A DNA stretch of 27,663 nt from Spirochaetaceae bacterium (GCA_031290855.1 JAISLM010000170.1:1-27663); one strand, 5' to 3'; shown: positions 1-6,986, numbered from the stretch's first letter. Numbers and translations are program-made. The notes: generated from the sequence alone by a model not told the origin.

Positions 1-1
1 C

Positions 2-31
2 CCCCTTCCCGCCGCCCCGGAGCCCGGATAA
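2..31 (+). CDS. 3' end of a second REP-transposase-like gene (partial)
   Basis: The window opens inside a reading frame that ends at TAA 29-31 and reads PLPAAPEPG. The complete REP-transposase-like gene at 2807-3406 ends with exactly the same nine residues and stop, and the DNA stays alignable for a further ~110 bp downstream. I infer that this is the tail of another copy of the same family, cut by the window edge. Only ten codons are visible, so nothing can be said about its integrity. Confidence 0.5.
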   Translation, partial: PLPAAPEPG

Positions 32-140
32 GCGGCATAATCCGCCCGTAGAACCGCGCCGGCCGCCATTTCCCCGCCAAACCGAACCAGCCCAGGGGAT
101 ACGTCTGCCCTGAAAGCCGGATTGCGGGCCAGGTCTAGCC
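6..140 (+). repeat. Direct repeat R1 (3' end and flank of REP-transposase-like gene)
   Basis: This stretch aligns without gaps to 3381-3515 at a constant offset of 3375 bp. By hand I count about 13 mismatches in 135 positions (roughly 90% identity). The repeat includes the last residues of the transposase-like gene and about 110 bp of non-coding flank. The two copies bracket the lipoprotein gene in direct orientation. Confidence 0.85.
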
Positions 141-181
141 CTCTGCGGGGGAGAAACGCGGCGCTCCGTCCCCGGACAAAC

Positions 182-212
182 AAAACCCCCCGCGCCCATC
201 GCGGGGGGTTTT
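182..212. terminator. Bidirectional intrinsic terminator
   Basis: A perfect 13-bp stem (AAAACCCCCCGCG pairing with CGCGGGGGGTTTT) closes a 5-nt loop, CCCAT. The A-tract on one side and T-tract on the other make it usable on both strands. It sits between the 3' end of the partial gene at the window start (+) and the 3' end of the lipoprotein gene (-), so it probably ends transcription from both. Confidence 0.85.
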
Positions 213-240
213 ACGGCATGGAAGAGTCTATTCAAGAACA

Positions 241-300
241 CGCCGTCTTAGTCCGGCTTTCGCAAAACGGATTAAGACGGCGGCCCGCGCCGCGGGCCGC
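241..300. other. Pair of strong GC-rich hairpins
   Basis: The first is a 15-bp stem with one G-U pair: CGCCGTCTTAGTCCG (241-255) pairs with 268-282 across a 12-nt loop. The second overlaps its foot and is a 9-bp stem, GCGGCCCGC, loop GCC, GCGGGCCGC (280-300). Neither has a T-tract. They lie between convergent 3' ends, next to the terminator at 182-212, and look like REP-type structured spacers rather than genes. Confidence 0.6.
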
Positions 301-365
301 GCGTACCCAGGCCGCGCGAGCGGCCCGGGACTACCGGCTGTGAACGCCGCCGGCGGGCGGTGGGC

Positions 366-2246
366 TTAGCTTGATGTTACCGCCGACTCCGAATCGATCT
401 CTATGTCGTTGCCGTCGCCACCACCAGGCAGGGTAGCTTTGATTGTCGACGCCGCGCTTCCGCCTGTAATTTTGAACAGCTTGGTAGTCGCGCTGGTAGC
501 CGGATATATCGCCACGCCGGTACTGTCGCTGATGGCGCTGCACAGCGCTTTGTTGTTTGCCGCCGTTGTCACGAAGAGACCGCCTGCGGCTGACAGCGCG
601 GTCCCAGCCGTATCACCGCTGATCTCCGTAGATATGACCGAAGTGGCCGCCATAAGTTTCAAGGTGCCGGGATGGCCGCCTGCTTCCGCCGCCTGCAATA
701 CGATGGCTCCGACCGGAGTGCTGCCGCCTCCGCCAAGTTCTATCTTTGTGCTCGCCGCTATAGTCAGCGCGTTATCCTGGACACCCTTCGCCTGGGCGAT
801 GGCTGCGCCGCTGCCGGCTTTGAGTCCAGTCGCATCGGCCGCCGCCGTGATGGTGGCGCCTTCGTCGGCGCTGAGTATCGTTACGGTGCCGTCGGCGGTT
901 CCGGTCGCCTCCCACGCGCCGGCGATCGTTGTCGCGCCGGCTAATATGCTGCCCTCGCCTGCGATTTTGGCGCTGGCCTCCGCTGTCGTTGCCAGTATCA
1001 GGCTTACGCCCTCACCCAGCCTGAAGGTTCCGTTGTTCGTGATTGTCTTGCCGGCGGGTAAGGTAATTTCTATTGCGCTAGGACCACCACCACCACTAGG
1101 CACTGAAATAATGATGTTCTTACCTGCCGCAAGCGTGACGTCATCGGCCAGTGTTGCGGCAGCCGTGCCGCCGCTTATGCCAAACGCGGAGAAAACCAGG
1201 TCGATGTCGGAAATAAGGTAATCCGTGCGGCCGGCCTTGAAGGTTATGGTGGGCTCCGGAGTCACGCCGCTCCCGGCGGCAATCGAAACGGCCAGAAGAT
1301 TCGCGCTTGCGGGTACTTCAAAGCTGCCGCTTATTTTAGCCGCGCCCAGTGTCGCATCGGCTTTGGCCCCCAGCGAGATCGACGCGCCGGCTGCGGCAAG
1401 GGTGGCGGTCTCCGCGTCAAGCGTACCGTTCACCGTGAGGCTCGTTACGGCGGCGAAGGAGGCGCTGGACGCGTTAAGCGTGCCGTTTACCGTGAGGCTT
1501 GTTACGTCGGCGAAAGTTTGGTTGGTGGTAAGTATTACGCCGGCCGGGACGCTAAGGCTTGTTTCACCTCCGCCAGGGGCTAAGTTGACTGTAAGCGTTA
1601 CGGTTTTCCCTTCAGGCTGCGCCCCGATTGCGTCCATAGCGGCCTTGGGTGTAACGGTGGCAGTTATCGGCTGGCTAAGCTCAAGGCTGCCGTCTCCGGC
1701 ATAGCCCACCCACTTCGTAAGGTCGGCCGCGGCGGCAAGCGGCGTTCCTGTGTGAGTAAGCTTAGCGCCTTTCTTGATGCTTACCGCGGCGGGCCTGGCA
1801 TCACCGGCAAACAACTTGTCTTCGTCTACGCTTACGATGCCTTCCTCGACATCAAGCGTCCCCGTACCCGCTTTAAAGTGATCGCCCGGGGTTAGGGTTG
1901 TACCGCCGCCATACACGACTACCTTACCGTTCACCGTTATGTCCGCTGTTAAGCCAAGTGCATCTTTAAAAAGGTACAGCGTCTTGCCCACGGGCACCGT
2001 TATGGCTTGGTCGGGAACATCCTTGTAAACGATGTCCGTATAAACCCCGCTCGTGTCCGCAAGCAAGGCCTGCAGCACGGCGAAGTTGTCCGCCGGAACC
2101 GCGTTTTCCGGCGGCTCGTAAGCGCCGGGCGCGGGGACGTTTACGTTGACGTATTCGGTCTTTGTCTCCTGCTCGCAGCCCGCCAAAATAAATGCCGCGC
2201 CGAGTAAAGCGGCGGCAAACCCAAAAATTAGACTCCGTATTTTCAT
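366..2246 (-). CDS. Large repetitive surface or periplasmic lipoprotein
   Basis: The 626-residue protein starts with a typical lipoprotein signal: basic n-region, hydrophobic stretch and the lipobox LAGC with lipidated Cys24. The mature part is rich in Ala, Gly, Thr, Ser and Val with alternating short beta-strand-like segments such as SLTVNGTL, suggesting a beta-solenoid or adhesin-like fold. Two adjacent 19-residue repeats (residues 245-263 and 264-282) are obvious. No enzymatic motif is visible. AGGAGG lies just upstream of the ATG, and a sigma70-like promoter sits about 240 bp upstream with a structured leader between. The gene stands alone, bracketed by direct repeats R1 and R2. Large beta-rich lipoproteins of this kind are common in termite-gut treponemes; the function is unknown. 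Long open frames on the opposite strand are a side effect of its biased composition. Confidence 0.85.
   Translation of the reverse strand: MKIRSLIFGFAAALLGAAFILAGCEQETKTEYVNVNVPAPGAYEPPENAVPADNFAVLQALLADTSGVYTDIVYKDVPDQAITVPVGKTLYLFKDALGLTADITVNGKVVVYGGGTTLTPGDHFKAGTGTLDVEEGIVSVDEDKLFAGDARPAAVSIKKGAKLTHTGTPLAAAADLTKWVGYAGDGSLELSQPITATVTPKAAMDAIGAQPEGKTVTLTVNLAPGGGETSLSVPAGVILTTNQTFADVTSLTVNGTLNASSASFAAVTSLTVNGTLDAETATLAAAGASISLGAKADATLGAAKISGSFEVPASANLLAVSIAAGSGVTPEPTITFKAGRTDYLISDIDLVFSAFGISGGTAAATLADDVTLAAGKNIIISVPSGGGGPSAIEITLPAGKTITNNGTFRLGEGVSLILATTAEASAKIAGEGSILAGATTIAGAWEATGTADGTVTILSADEGATITAAADATGLKAGSGAAIAQAKGVQDNALTIAASTKIELGGGGSTPVGAIVLQAAEAGGHPGTLKLMAATSVISTEISGDTAGTALSAAGGLFVTTAANNKALCSAISDSTGVAIYPATSATTKLFKITGGSAASTIKATLPGGGDGNDIEIDSESAVTSS
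1401..1514 (-). repeat. 57-bp tandem repeat inside the lipoprotein gene (2 units)
   Basis: Two adjacent units encode 19 residues each (residues 245-263 and 264-282), both containing VTSLTVNGTL. The DNA is also nearly identical between units. This is consistent with growth of a beta-solenoid by unit duplication; further weaker repeats may continue in the protein. Confidence 0.75.
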
Positions 2247-2483
2247 AGAGTCCTCCTGAAATGTTCATCCGGGCCAGGCCCGGACATGTTGGCGCCGCAT
2301 ACGCGGCGCTTAGCTTTCAGAGGGAGCTGCGGACACCGCCATTCGGTGTCCGGCTGCCGGGGGGTTCCCGGGCGTATTGAAAAACCGGCCTTTTCGTGGT
2401 AGGATTCATACGCTTTACGAACCCCGGTTCGGCGTGTATCGTGCAAAGAAACTTCGCCGTTCCGGGGTTTCCTCTTTTTGCTA
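2247..2483 (-). promoter_or_regulatory. Long structured 5' leader of the lipoprotein gene
   Basis: About 235 nt separate the predicted transcription start (near 2483) from the ATG. Three perfect or near-perfect hairpins lie in it: 2330-2352 (CGGACACCG, loop CCATT, CGGTGTCCG), 2292-2309 (GCGCCGC, loop ATAC, GCGGCGC) and 2268-2284 (TCCGGGCC A GGCCCGGA). The last is 16 nt from the Shine-Dalgarno sequence. I recognise no riboswitch family. The hairpins may regulate translation or may simply be REP-like insertions. Confidence 0.45.
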
Positions 2484-2489
2484 TACTAC

Positions 2490-2519
2490 ATTATATCACA
2501 GAGGGAAGGGGTGTATCAA
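2490..2519 (-). promoter_or_regulatory. Sigma70-type promoter for the lipoprotein gene
   Basis: Read on the minus strand, TTGATA (2514-2519) and a perfect TATAAT (2490-2495) are 18 bp apart. It faces the lipoprotein gene and nothing else lies between. Confidence 0.65.
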
Positions 2520-2806
2520 ATTAATCTACATTATTTTTCCGCGTTTTTCAAAAAAAAGCGGGTTTGTGGCATTTTGACACGGTAACTGGCGGGGAATTGG
2601 GAATCGGACGGCGGGCGGCCCGCGGGAGGACGAATTCGTCCGCGTACATAAAGCTCCCCGCCCGCTGGGCTCCAAACCCGGCCCGTAAAAATTTTACCTG
2701 CCAAAAAGCTCCCCGCCGCGCCGCCGGAAGGGTGTTTTCACTTGGGTTTCTTTCAACTTTTTCCCGGCTGTTAAAGCAAAACGCGACTTAAGCGCCATAT
2801 ATTTAC
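2520..2806. other. Intergenic region between divergent genes, no gene seen
   Basis: No convincing coding sequence is visible. It contains a 14-bp perfect palindrome GGACGAATTCGTCC (2628-2641) and two direct copies of AAGCTCCCCGCC (2651-2662 and 2706-2717). No clear promoter or Shine-Dalgarno sequence for the rightward gene at 2807 was found. Confidence 0.5.
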
Positions 2807-3406
2807 ATGAGACATTTAAGAATGCTGAAACAAGGGGCGTGGTACGAAATCCGCAGCCGCGTCAACAACCGGGAACCCCTGTTCCGCCGGGGTCAGGCCC
2901 TGGCGCTGTTTGGCCGGGTGTTCCGGGAAACCGCGCGCCGCTTCGTCTTCACGGTCCGGGGCTTGAGTCTCTCAGGCGACCGGATGGCCTTTTACATCAG
3001 GCCGGCGGACGGGTTTGAGCTGCCGGCGATAATGAAATGGCTGAAGCAGACCTTCGCGCAGAGGTACAACCGGGACGACGGACGGACGGGGCACCTGTGG
3101 GGCGACCGTTACTGGTCGCGGATCATGGAAGGGGAGCCGCCGGAAGAAGAGGGGACGGTAGAGGCGGCGGACGACTCCCCGGCCCGCGGGGTCAGACCCC
3201 CTAGCGGGAAGCGCATCGCCGGACGTGCGGCGAAGGGGGGCTCCCCGGCCCGCGGGGTCAGACCCCGCAGCGGGAAACGCATCGCCGGACGTGCGGCGAA
3301 GGGGGGTTCCCCGGCCCGCAGGGTCAGACCCCCTAGCGGGAAACGGGCGGCAGATTCCGCGTTTTTCCGCCTATACCCGCTTCCCGCCGCCCCTGAGCCC
3401 GGATAA
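2807..3406 (+). CDS. REP-associated Y1 transposase-like protein, HUH motif not visible
   Basis: Residues 1-110 resemble REP-associated (IS200-like, Y1) transposases: an N-terminal GAWYEIRSRVNNREPLF segment, then a long helix (MKWLKQTFAQRYNRDDGR) followed by TGHLWGDRYWS, matching the family's usual NRRHGRxGHLFQGRY block. Where these enzymes carry the metal-binding NHVH (HUH) motif, this protein has SGDRMAFYIRP, so the usual catalytic histidines are absent. Either the branch is inactive or it works differently. Residues 124 to about 181 are a tail of 22-residue repeats (SPARGVRPPSGKR...) encoded by 66-bp tandem repeats that contain a REP-like palindrome. There is no convincing Shine-Dalgarno sequence before the ATG. 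A second copy's 3' end lies at 2-31. It may be a domesticated or decaying element. Confidence 0.65.
   Translation: MRHLRMLKQGAWYEIRSRVNNREPLFRRGQALALFGRVFRETARRFVFTVRGLSLSGDRMAFYIRPADGFELPAIMKWLKQTFAQRYNRDDGRTGHLWGDRYWSRIMEGEPPEEEGTVEAADDSPARGVRPPSGKRIAGRAAKGGSPARGVRPRSGKRIAGRAAKGGSPARRVRPPSGKRAADSAFFRLYPLPAAPEPG
3176..3349 (+). repeat. 66-bp in-frame tandem repeats with palindrome GGGGTCAGACCCC
   Basis: Units start at 3176, 3242 and 3308 (two full, one partial of about 42 bp). Each carries the 13-bp palindrome GGGGTCAGACCCC or a one-base variant (3188-3200, 3254-3266, 3320-3332), exactly 66 bp apart. Because 66 is divisible by three, each unit adds 22 residues without a frameshift. The same palindrome occurs alone at 13907-13919. 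Confidence 0.9.
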
Positions 3407-3515
3407 GCGGCGTAATCCGCCCCTAGAAGCGCAGCGTCCGCCATTTCCTCTCCAAACCGAACCCGCCCATGGGATACGTCTGTCCTGAAAGCCGGATTGC
3501 GGGCCAGGTTTAGCC
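3381..3515 (+). repeat. Direct repeat R2 (partner of 6-140)
   Basis: This is the gap-free partner of R1 with roughly 90% identity by hand count. It starts in the last eight codons of the REP-transposase-like gene and extends about 110 bp past its stop, ending upstream of the acs promoter region. Confidence 0.85.
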
Positions 3516-3521
3516 GCGGAA

Positions 3522-3550
3522 CGGCGGGGGAGCGGGCTCCACCGCGAATA
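3522..3550 (+). repeat. Intergenic repeat, copy A (GGGGGAGC...GCGAATA)
   Basis: The sequence CGGCGGGGGAGCGGGCTCC followed by ACCGCGAATA is a divergent copy of the elements at 8298-8326 (+) and 27228-27257 (-). It lies just upstream of the AT-rich acs promoter region. Confidence 0.55.
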
Positions 3551-3639
3551 AATTTTGATTGACGAATATGTATAAATATGTAAAACTATATAAAACTATC
3601 AAGCCGTTAGGCAATAAATGCAATTAAGGAGAAGAATTT
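3551..3639 (+). promoter_or_regulatory. AT-rich promoter region of the acs genes
   Basis: Composition switches abruptly from GC-rich repeat to AT-rich. TTGATTGACG (3556-3565) offers -35-like hexamers, and several -10-like hexamers follow. Blocks 3561-3600 read as four 10-bp related units (GACGAATATG, TATAAATATG, TAAAACTATA, TAAAACTATC), in phase with the DNA helix, which could mean curvature or repeated regulator contacts. The exact start site cannot be fixed. The Shine-Dalgarno sequence AAGGAG of acsD is at 3626-3631. Confidence 0.45.
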
Positions 3640-4581
3640 ATGCCGTTTAAACGTGTTCCACAAAAGTTCAATGCTTCTATCAAAGAAGTAACGATTGGAA
3701 CGGGGGACAAGGCGTTGGTGCTGGGTGGCGAGAGTGTCACGCCGCTTTACAGCTTCGACGATCCTATCAAGAATCCCCCAAAAGTTGGTATCGAGGTTTC
3801 TGACAAGGGCCCGAACCTTGAGTTGCCGGAATTAAAAAAGTTCTACGAGGGATGTAAGACTATTCCGGATTTCGCAAAGAGGGCGTGCACCGCGCCGGGG
3901 GCCAGTTTTGTCACCCTTACGCTGGAAAGCGCCGACCCGAATGGTGAGAACAAGTCTATCGAGGACTGCGTGAAGCTCGCGAAGGATGTCGCGGACGTTG
4001 TTACGCTTCCGCTCGTGATTCTGGGCTGTAAAAACCTGGAAAAAGACGGTGACCTGTTCAACAAATGCGCCGAGGCGCTGGAGGGCAAGAACGTTCTGTT
4101 CATGTCCTGCAAAGAAGAAAACCACAAAAAGATAGCGGTCGGCGCGGTTCAGGCTTACAAGGCCAAGATCGGCGCGGAATCCGCCGTCGACATCAACCTC
4201 GCGAAGCAGTTGAACGTGGTTATCGGACAGACGGGCGTCACGCTGGACAATGTCGTGATGAATGTCGGCCAGTCAGCGGCGGGTTACGGGTTCGAGTACC
4301 TCGTTTCCACGATGGACAGGATCAAGTCGGCGGCGCTCGCGCAGTCCGACGCGCAGTTGCAGGTGCCTATCGTCACGCCTGCCGGGCAGGAAGCCTGGGG
4401 TGTCAAGGAATCGGTCGCGTCCGAAGCGGATTTTCCCGAATGGGGGAATCAGGAACTTCGCGGCATAAACATGGAAATTTGCACGGCAACCGCCGTAATA
4501 ACGGCAGGGGCCAACGCGGTCATTCTGAAGCATCCCAAATCTATCGAGACCGTGTCCCAGCTCGTAGCGGCGCTGGTCTAA
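3640..4581 (+). CDS. acsD: Corrinoid iron-sulfur protein small (delta) subunit of CODH/acetyl-CoA synthase
   Basis: The 313-residue protein matches the AcsD/CdhD family in length and sequence along its whole length, including the N-terminal VTIGTGDKALVLGGE segment and the TIM-barrel-like strands ending GANAVILKHP. AcsD pairs with AcsC to form the cobalamin-containing CFeSP, which carries a methyl group from methyl-tetrahydrofolate to acetyl-CoA synthase in the cytoplasm (Wood-Ljungdahl pathway). AAGGAG sits 8 bases before the ATG. acsC follows 13 bp downstream with its Shine-Dalgarno sequence overlapping this stop codon, so the two subunits are made together. The CODH (acsA) and ACS (acsB) genes are not in the window. 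Confidence 0.95.
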   Translation: MPFKRVPQKFNASIKEVTIGTGDKALVLGGESVTPLYSFDDPIKNPPKVGIEVSDKGPNLELPELKKFYEGCKTIPDFAKRACTAPGASFVTLTLESADPNGENKSIEDCVKLAKDVADVVTLPLVILGCKNLEKDGDLFNKCAEALEGKNVLFMSCKEENHKKIAVGAVQAYKAKIGAESAVDINLAKQLNVVIGQTGVTLDNVVMNVGQSAAGYGFEYLVSTMDRIKSAALAQSDAQLQVPIVTPAGQEAWGVKESVASEADFPEWGNQELRGINMEICTATAVITAGANAVILKHPKSIETVSQLVAALV

Positions 4582-4594
4582 GGAGGAGTAAAAA

Positions 4595-5929
4595 ATGGCA
4601 TTAAAAGGACTGGATTATTTTAAGTTTACACCTAAGACAAACTGCAAAGAGTGCGGTTGTCCTACCTGTATGGCCTTTTCGATGAAAGTCGCCCAGGGCG
4701 GCACCACCATCGACAAGTGCCCGCACATCAAGCCTGAGGACCTCGCCAAACTGAGCGAGGCTTCCGCCCCTCCGATGAGAAAATTCACCGTCGGCACCGG
4801 AAAGGCGGAGTTTTCACTCGGCGGCGAAACGGTACTGTTCCGCCACGAGAAAACCTTCGTCTCAAAATGTTTGTACGGCGTCAATGTTACCGGCGACAAT
4901 ATCGACAAGGTTCTTACCGAGGCGAAAAAGGTTGACTATATCCGTATCGGAGAGCGTATGTTCTGCGAGGTTGTAAACGTCGAGTTTACCGGCGATAAAG
5001 GCAAGTTCCTCGACGCGGTAAAAAAGGCGAATGCCGCCGAGCGCGTGGTTATACTGGATTGTACCGACACCGGCGCGGCGAAAGAGGCCGTCGAGATATG
5101 CAAGGCGGGCAAGCCGATACTGAACGGCGCGACCGAGGCTAACTTTGCCGACATGAACAAGATCGCCACGGACGCCGGCATACTTCTTGGCGTACGCGCC
5201 GGATCGCTTGACGCACTGTACGACACGGTGCAAAAGCTCGAAGCGGCGGGCAACAAGAACCTTGTGCTCGATGTCGGAACCAAGTCGATAAAGGACGCTT
5301 TTACTAACGCTGTCGAGATACGCCGCGCGGCGCTGAACCCCAAGGGCGGTGACCGCAGCTTCGGCTATCCTTCGATTGTGAACATCAGCAAGCTCTCAGG
5401 CGGAAACCACGAGTGCGAGGTCGGTCTTGCGTCAGTCTTTACGCTGAAGTACGGCTCGATCATCATCATGAGCGGTCTTGACTACGCGGCGGCGTTGCCG
5501 CTTTACGGCCTGCGCCAGAACATCTACACCGACCCGCAAAAACCGATGCGCGTCGAGCCCGGCATCTACCCGATCAACGGCGCGGACGAAAACTCGGTTT
5601 GCGCCACAACGGTGGACTTCGCGCTTACCTACTTCATAGCGTCCGGCGAATTTGAACGTTCCGGTGTTCCGGTAAACTTGATCATATCGGACGCGGGCGG
5701 CTATTCGGTGCTTACCGCGTGGGCGGCTGGCAAACTCACCGCCGGTTCCATAGCCAAGTTCGTCAAAGAAAAATGCGCGGACAAGTGCAAAAACAAGACG
5801 CTGATACTTCCCGGCAAGGTTGCCGTTCTGAAGGGCGAGTTGGAAGAGGCGCTTGAGGGTTGGAAGATCATCGTAGGGACTAACGAGGCGGTTGGCATCG
5901 TTAAGTTTATGAAGGATCTTAAAGTTTAA
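4595..5929 (+). CDS. acsC: Corrinoid iron-sulfur protein large (gamma) subunit
   Basis: AcsC carries both the cobalamin cofactor and a low-potential [4Fe-4S] cluster that reactivates oxidised cobalt. The cluster ligands are visible at the N-terminus: Cys17, Cys20, Cys25 and Cys42 (CX2CX4CX16C), the spacing known for AcsC/CdhE. The central TIM barrel and the C-terminal cobalamin-binding domain (around LIISDAGGYSVLTAWAAGKL) follow, and 444 residues is the usual length. A strong AGGAGG precedes the ATG. It receives the methyl group from AcsE and passes it to acetyl-CoA synthase. An 81-bp gap with a stable hairpin separates it from acsE. Confidence 0.95.
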   Translation: MALKGLDYFKFTPKTNCKECGCPTCMAFSMKVAQGGTTIDKCPHIKPEDLAKLSEASAPPMRKFTVGTGKAEFSLGGETVLFRHEKTFVSKCLYGVNVTGDNIDKVLTEAKKVDYIRIGERMFCEVVNVEFTGDKGKFLDAVKKANAAERVVILDCTDTGAAKEAVEICKAGKPILNGATEANFADMNKIATDAGILLGVRAGSLDALYDTVQKLEAAGNKNLVLDVGTKSIKDAFTNAVEIRRAALNPKGGDRSFGYPSIVNISKLSGGNHECEVGLASVFTLKYGSIIIMSGLDYAAALPLYGLRQNIYTDPQKPMRVEPGIYPINGADENSVCATTVDFALTYFIASGEFERSGVPVNLIISDAGGYSVLTAWAAGKLTAGSIAKFVKEKCADKCKNKTLILPGKVAVLKGELEEALEGWKIIVGTNEAVGIVKFMKDLKV

Positions 5930-5941
5930 GTATTCCAGATG

Positions 5942-5974
5942 CCGGAGCGGGTGAGCCTGTGCTTCCCGCTCCGG
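5942..5974 (+). terminator. Intra-operon hairpin between acsC and acsE
   Basis: A perfect 10-bp stem (CCGGAGCGGG with CCCGCTCCGG) has a 13-nt loop. The tail, TTTGAAAAT, is a poor U-tract. It could terminate part of the transcripts or mark the 3' end of a processed acsDC mRNA; complete termination is unlikely because acsE directly follows with no obvious promoter. Confidence 0.55.
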
Positions 5975-6010
5975 TTTGAAAATCGAAAAGCATAATACAA
6001 GGAGAAAATT

Positions 6011-6823
6011 ATGGCTGAGAAATTCATTATGATCGGTGAAAACATTCACTGCATCGCGCCGTCCATCAAGAAGGCTATGGACGAACGCGATCCGGGACCC
6101 ATCCTTGAAAGGGCGGAAAAACAGCTTAAAGCGGGAGCTACTTACCTTGACTTTAATATCGGGCCCGCGCGCAAGGGCAGCAAGGGGTTGATGGCATGGG
6201 GCATAAAAATAATTCAGGAAAAGTTTGACAATGTGCCGATAGCTCTTGATACCGCCGACATCAGCGAGATCGAGGACGGTATCAAGGTTTACAACCGGTC
6301 AAAGGGCAAGCCCATCGTAAATTCCGCAGACGCGGGCGAACGGAAAAAATACATAGACGTGGCCGCCGCCAACGACGCGATAGTGTTCGCGCTTTGTTCC
6401 AAAGAAGGCGTTCCCGGTGACAACAGTGAGCGCGAGCAGTACTGCCAGGAAATGCTTGAACACGGCTTGACGCTGGGTATGGATCCTTCCGACCTGTGGT
6501 TCGACCCGCTTTTTGTCGTTATAAAAGGTATGCAGGACAAGCAGAAGGACGTTCTTAACTTCATCCGCTACCTTTCCGAGCAGGGGCTCAGCTCGACGGG
6601 CGGACTTTCCAATGTGTCCAACGGTATGCCCAAGCATGTACGTCCGATTGTAAACTCGTTTATGATCGCGATGTCGATTGGCGCGGGCCTTACCTCGGCC
6701 ATCGTCAATCCCTGCGAAGTCCAGCTTAATACCGCGATCAGGACTGCTGATGTGATCATGGACGCGGTTCTGTTTGCCGACTCGTTCCTTGATGATGTTG
6801 AAGAGGCCTGCGGCAAGAAATAG
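6011..6823 (+). CDS. acsE: 5-methyltetrahydrofolate:corrinoid iron-sulfur protein methyltransferase
   Basis: This cytoplasmic pterin-binding TIM-barrel enzyme moves the methyl group from methyl-tetrahydrofolate to the Co(I) centre of the AcsCD protein. The 270-residue length fits the Moorella enzyme (about 262). Family landmarks are in order: GENI (residues 9-12), ERDPGP (25-30), DFNIGPA (47-53), and counterparts of the pterin-binding residues of the Moorella enzyme at Asp80 (ALDTAD), Asn104 (VNSADAGER), Asp165 (FDPL) and Asn201 (GLSNVS). AAGGAGA precedes the ATG. It is the last acs gene here and is followed by a strong terminator. A generic MtrH-like methyltransferase is an alternative, but the acsDC context argues for AcsE. 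Confidence 0.93.
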   Translation: MAEKFIMIGENIHCIAPSIKKAMDERDPGPILERAEKQLKAGATYLDFNIGPARKGSKGLMAWGIKIIQEKFDNVPIALDTADISEIEDGIKVYNRSKGKPIVNSADAGERKKYIDVAAANDAIVFALCSKEGVPGDNSEREQYCQEMLEHGLTLGMDPSDLWFDPLFVVIKGMQDKQKDVLNFIRYLSEQGLSSTGGLSNVSNGMPKHVRPIVNSFMIAMSIGAGLTSAIVNPCEVQLNTAIRTADVIMDAVLFADSFLDDVEEACGKK

Positions 6824-6934
6824 CCGGGGCCGTGCGCCGGAAAAGGCGGTGCGGCTTTTTTACGGCGGTTTCCGGTGACGCGCAAGCGCGCCGCTTTTTG
6901 ACGGCTGCCCTGTTTAACAGTAGTTTTTAACTAG

Positions 6935-6970
6935 AAACGCCGCTAAAACTTGCAATTTTAGCGGTGTTTT
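6935..6970 (+). terminator. Rho-independent terminator of the acs operon
   Basis: A 14-bp stem with one G-U pair (core CCGCTAAAA/TTTTAGCGG; arms 6935-6948 and 6956-6969) has a 7-nt loop, CTTGCAA, and runs into a T-tract. An additional weaker inverted repeat (CCGGAAA at 6837-6843, TTTCCGG at 6869-6875) lies upstream of it. Because the stem runs to 6969, the TTG at 6969 is an unlikely start for tilS. Confidence 0.8.
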
Positions 6971-6986
6971 GATTCTGTGTGGTAAC

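Noticed and set aside
403..1704. Long plus-strand open frames (272 and 159 codons) opposite the lipoprotein gene
   Set aside because: They are composition artefacts of the Ala/Thr/Val-rich lipoprotein, which has a clear signal peptide, ribosome site and promoter on the minus strand. The plus-strand products are low-complexity and lack ribosome sites.
3176..3349. CRISPR array
   Set aside because: The 66-bp units are contiguous tandem repeats with no unique spacers, lie inside a reading frame, and no cas genes are present.
3109..3444. Minus-strand 111-codon frame across the 66-bp repeats
   Set aside because: It is only the complement of the tandem repeats. The plus strand continues a recognisable transposase-like domain.
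6969..6986. TTG 6969 as the tilS start
   Set aside because: It falls at the foot of the acs terminator hairpin with no ribosome site; GTG 6987 gives the usual N-terminal length.
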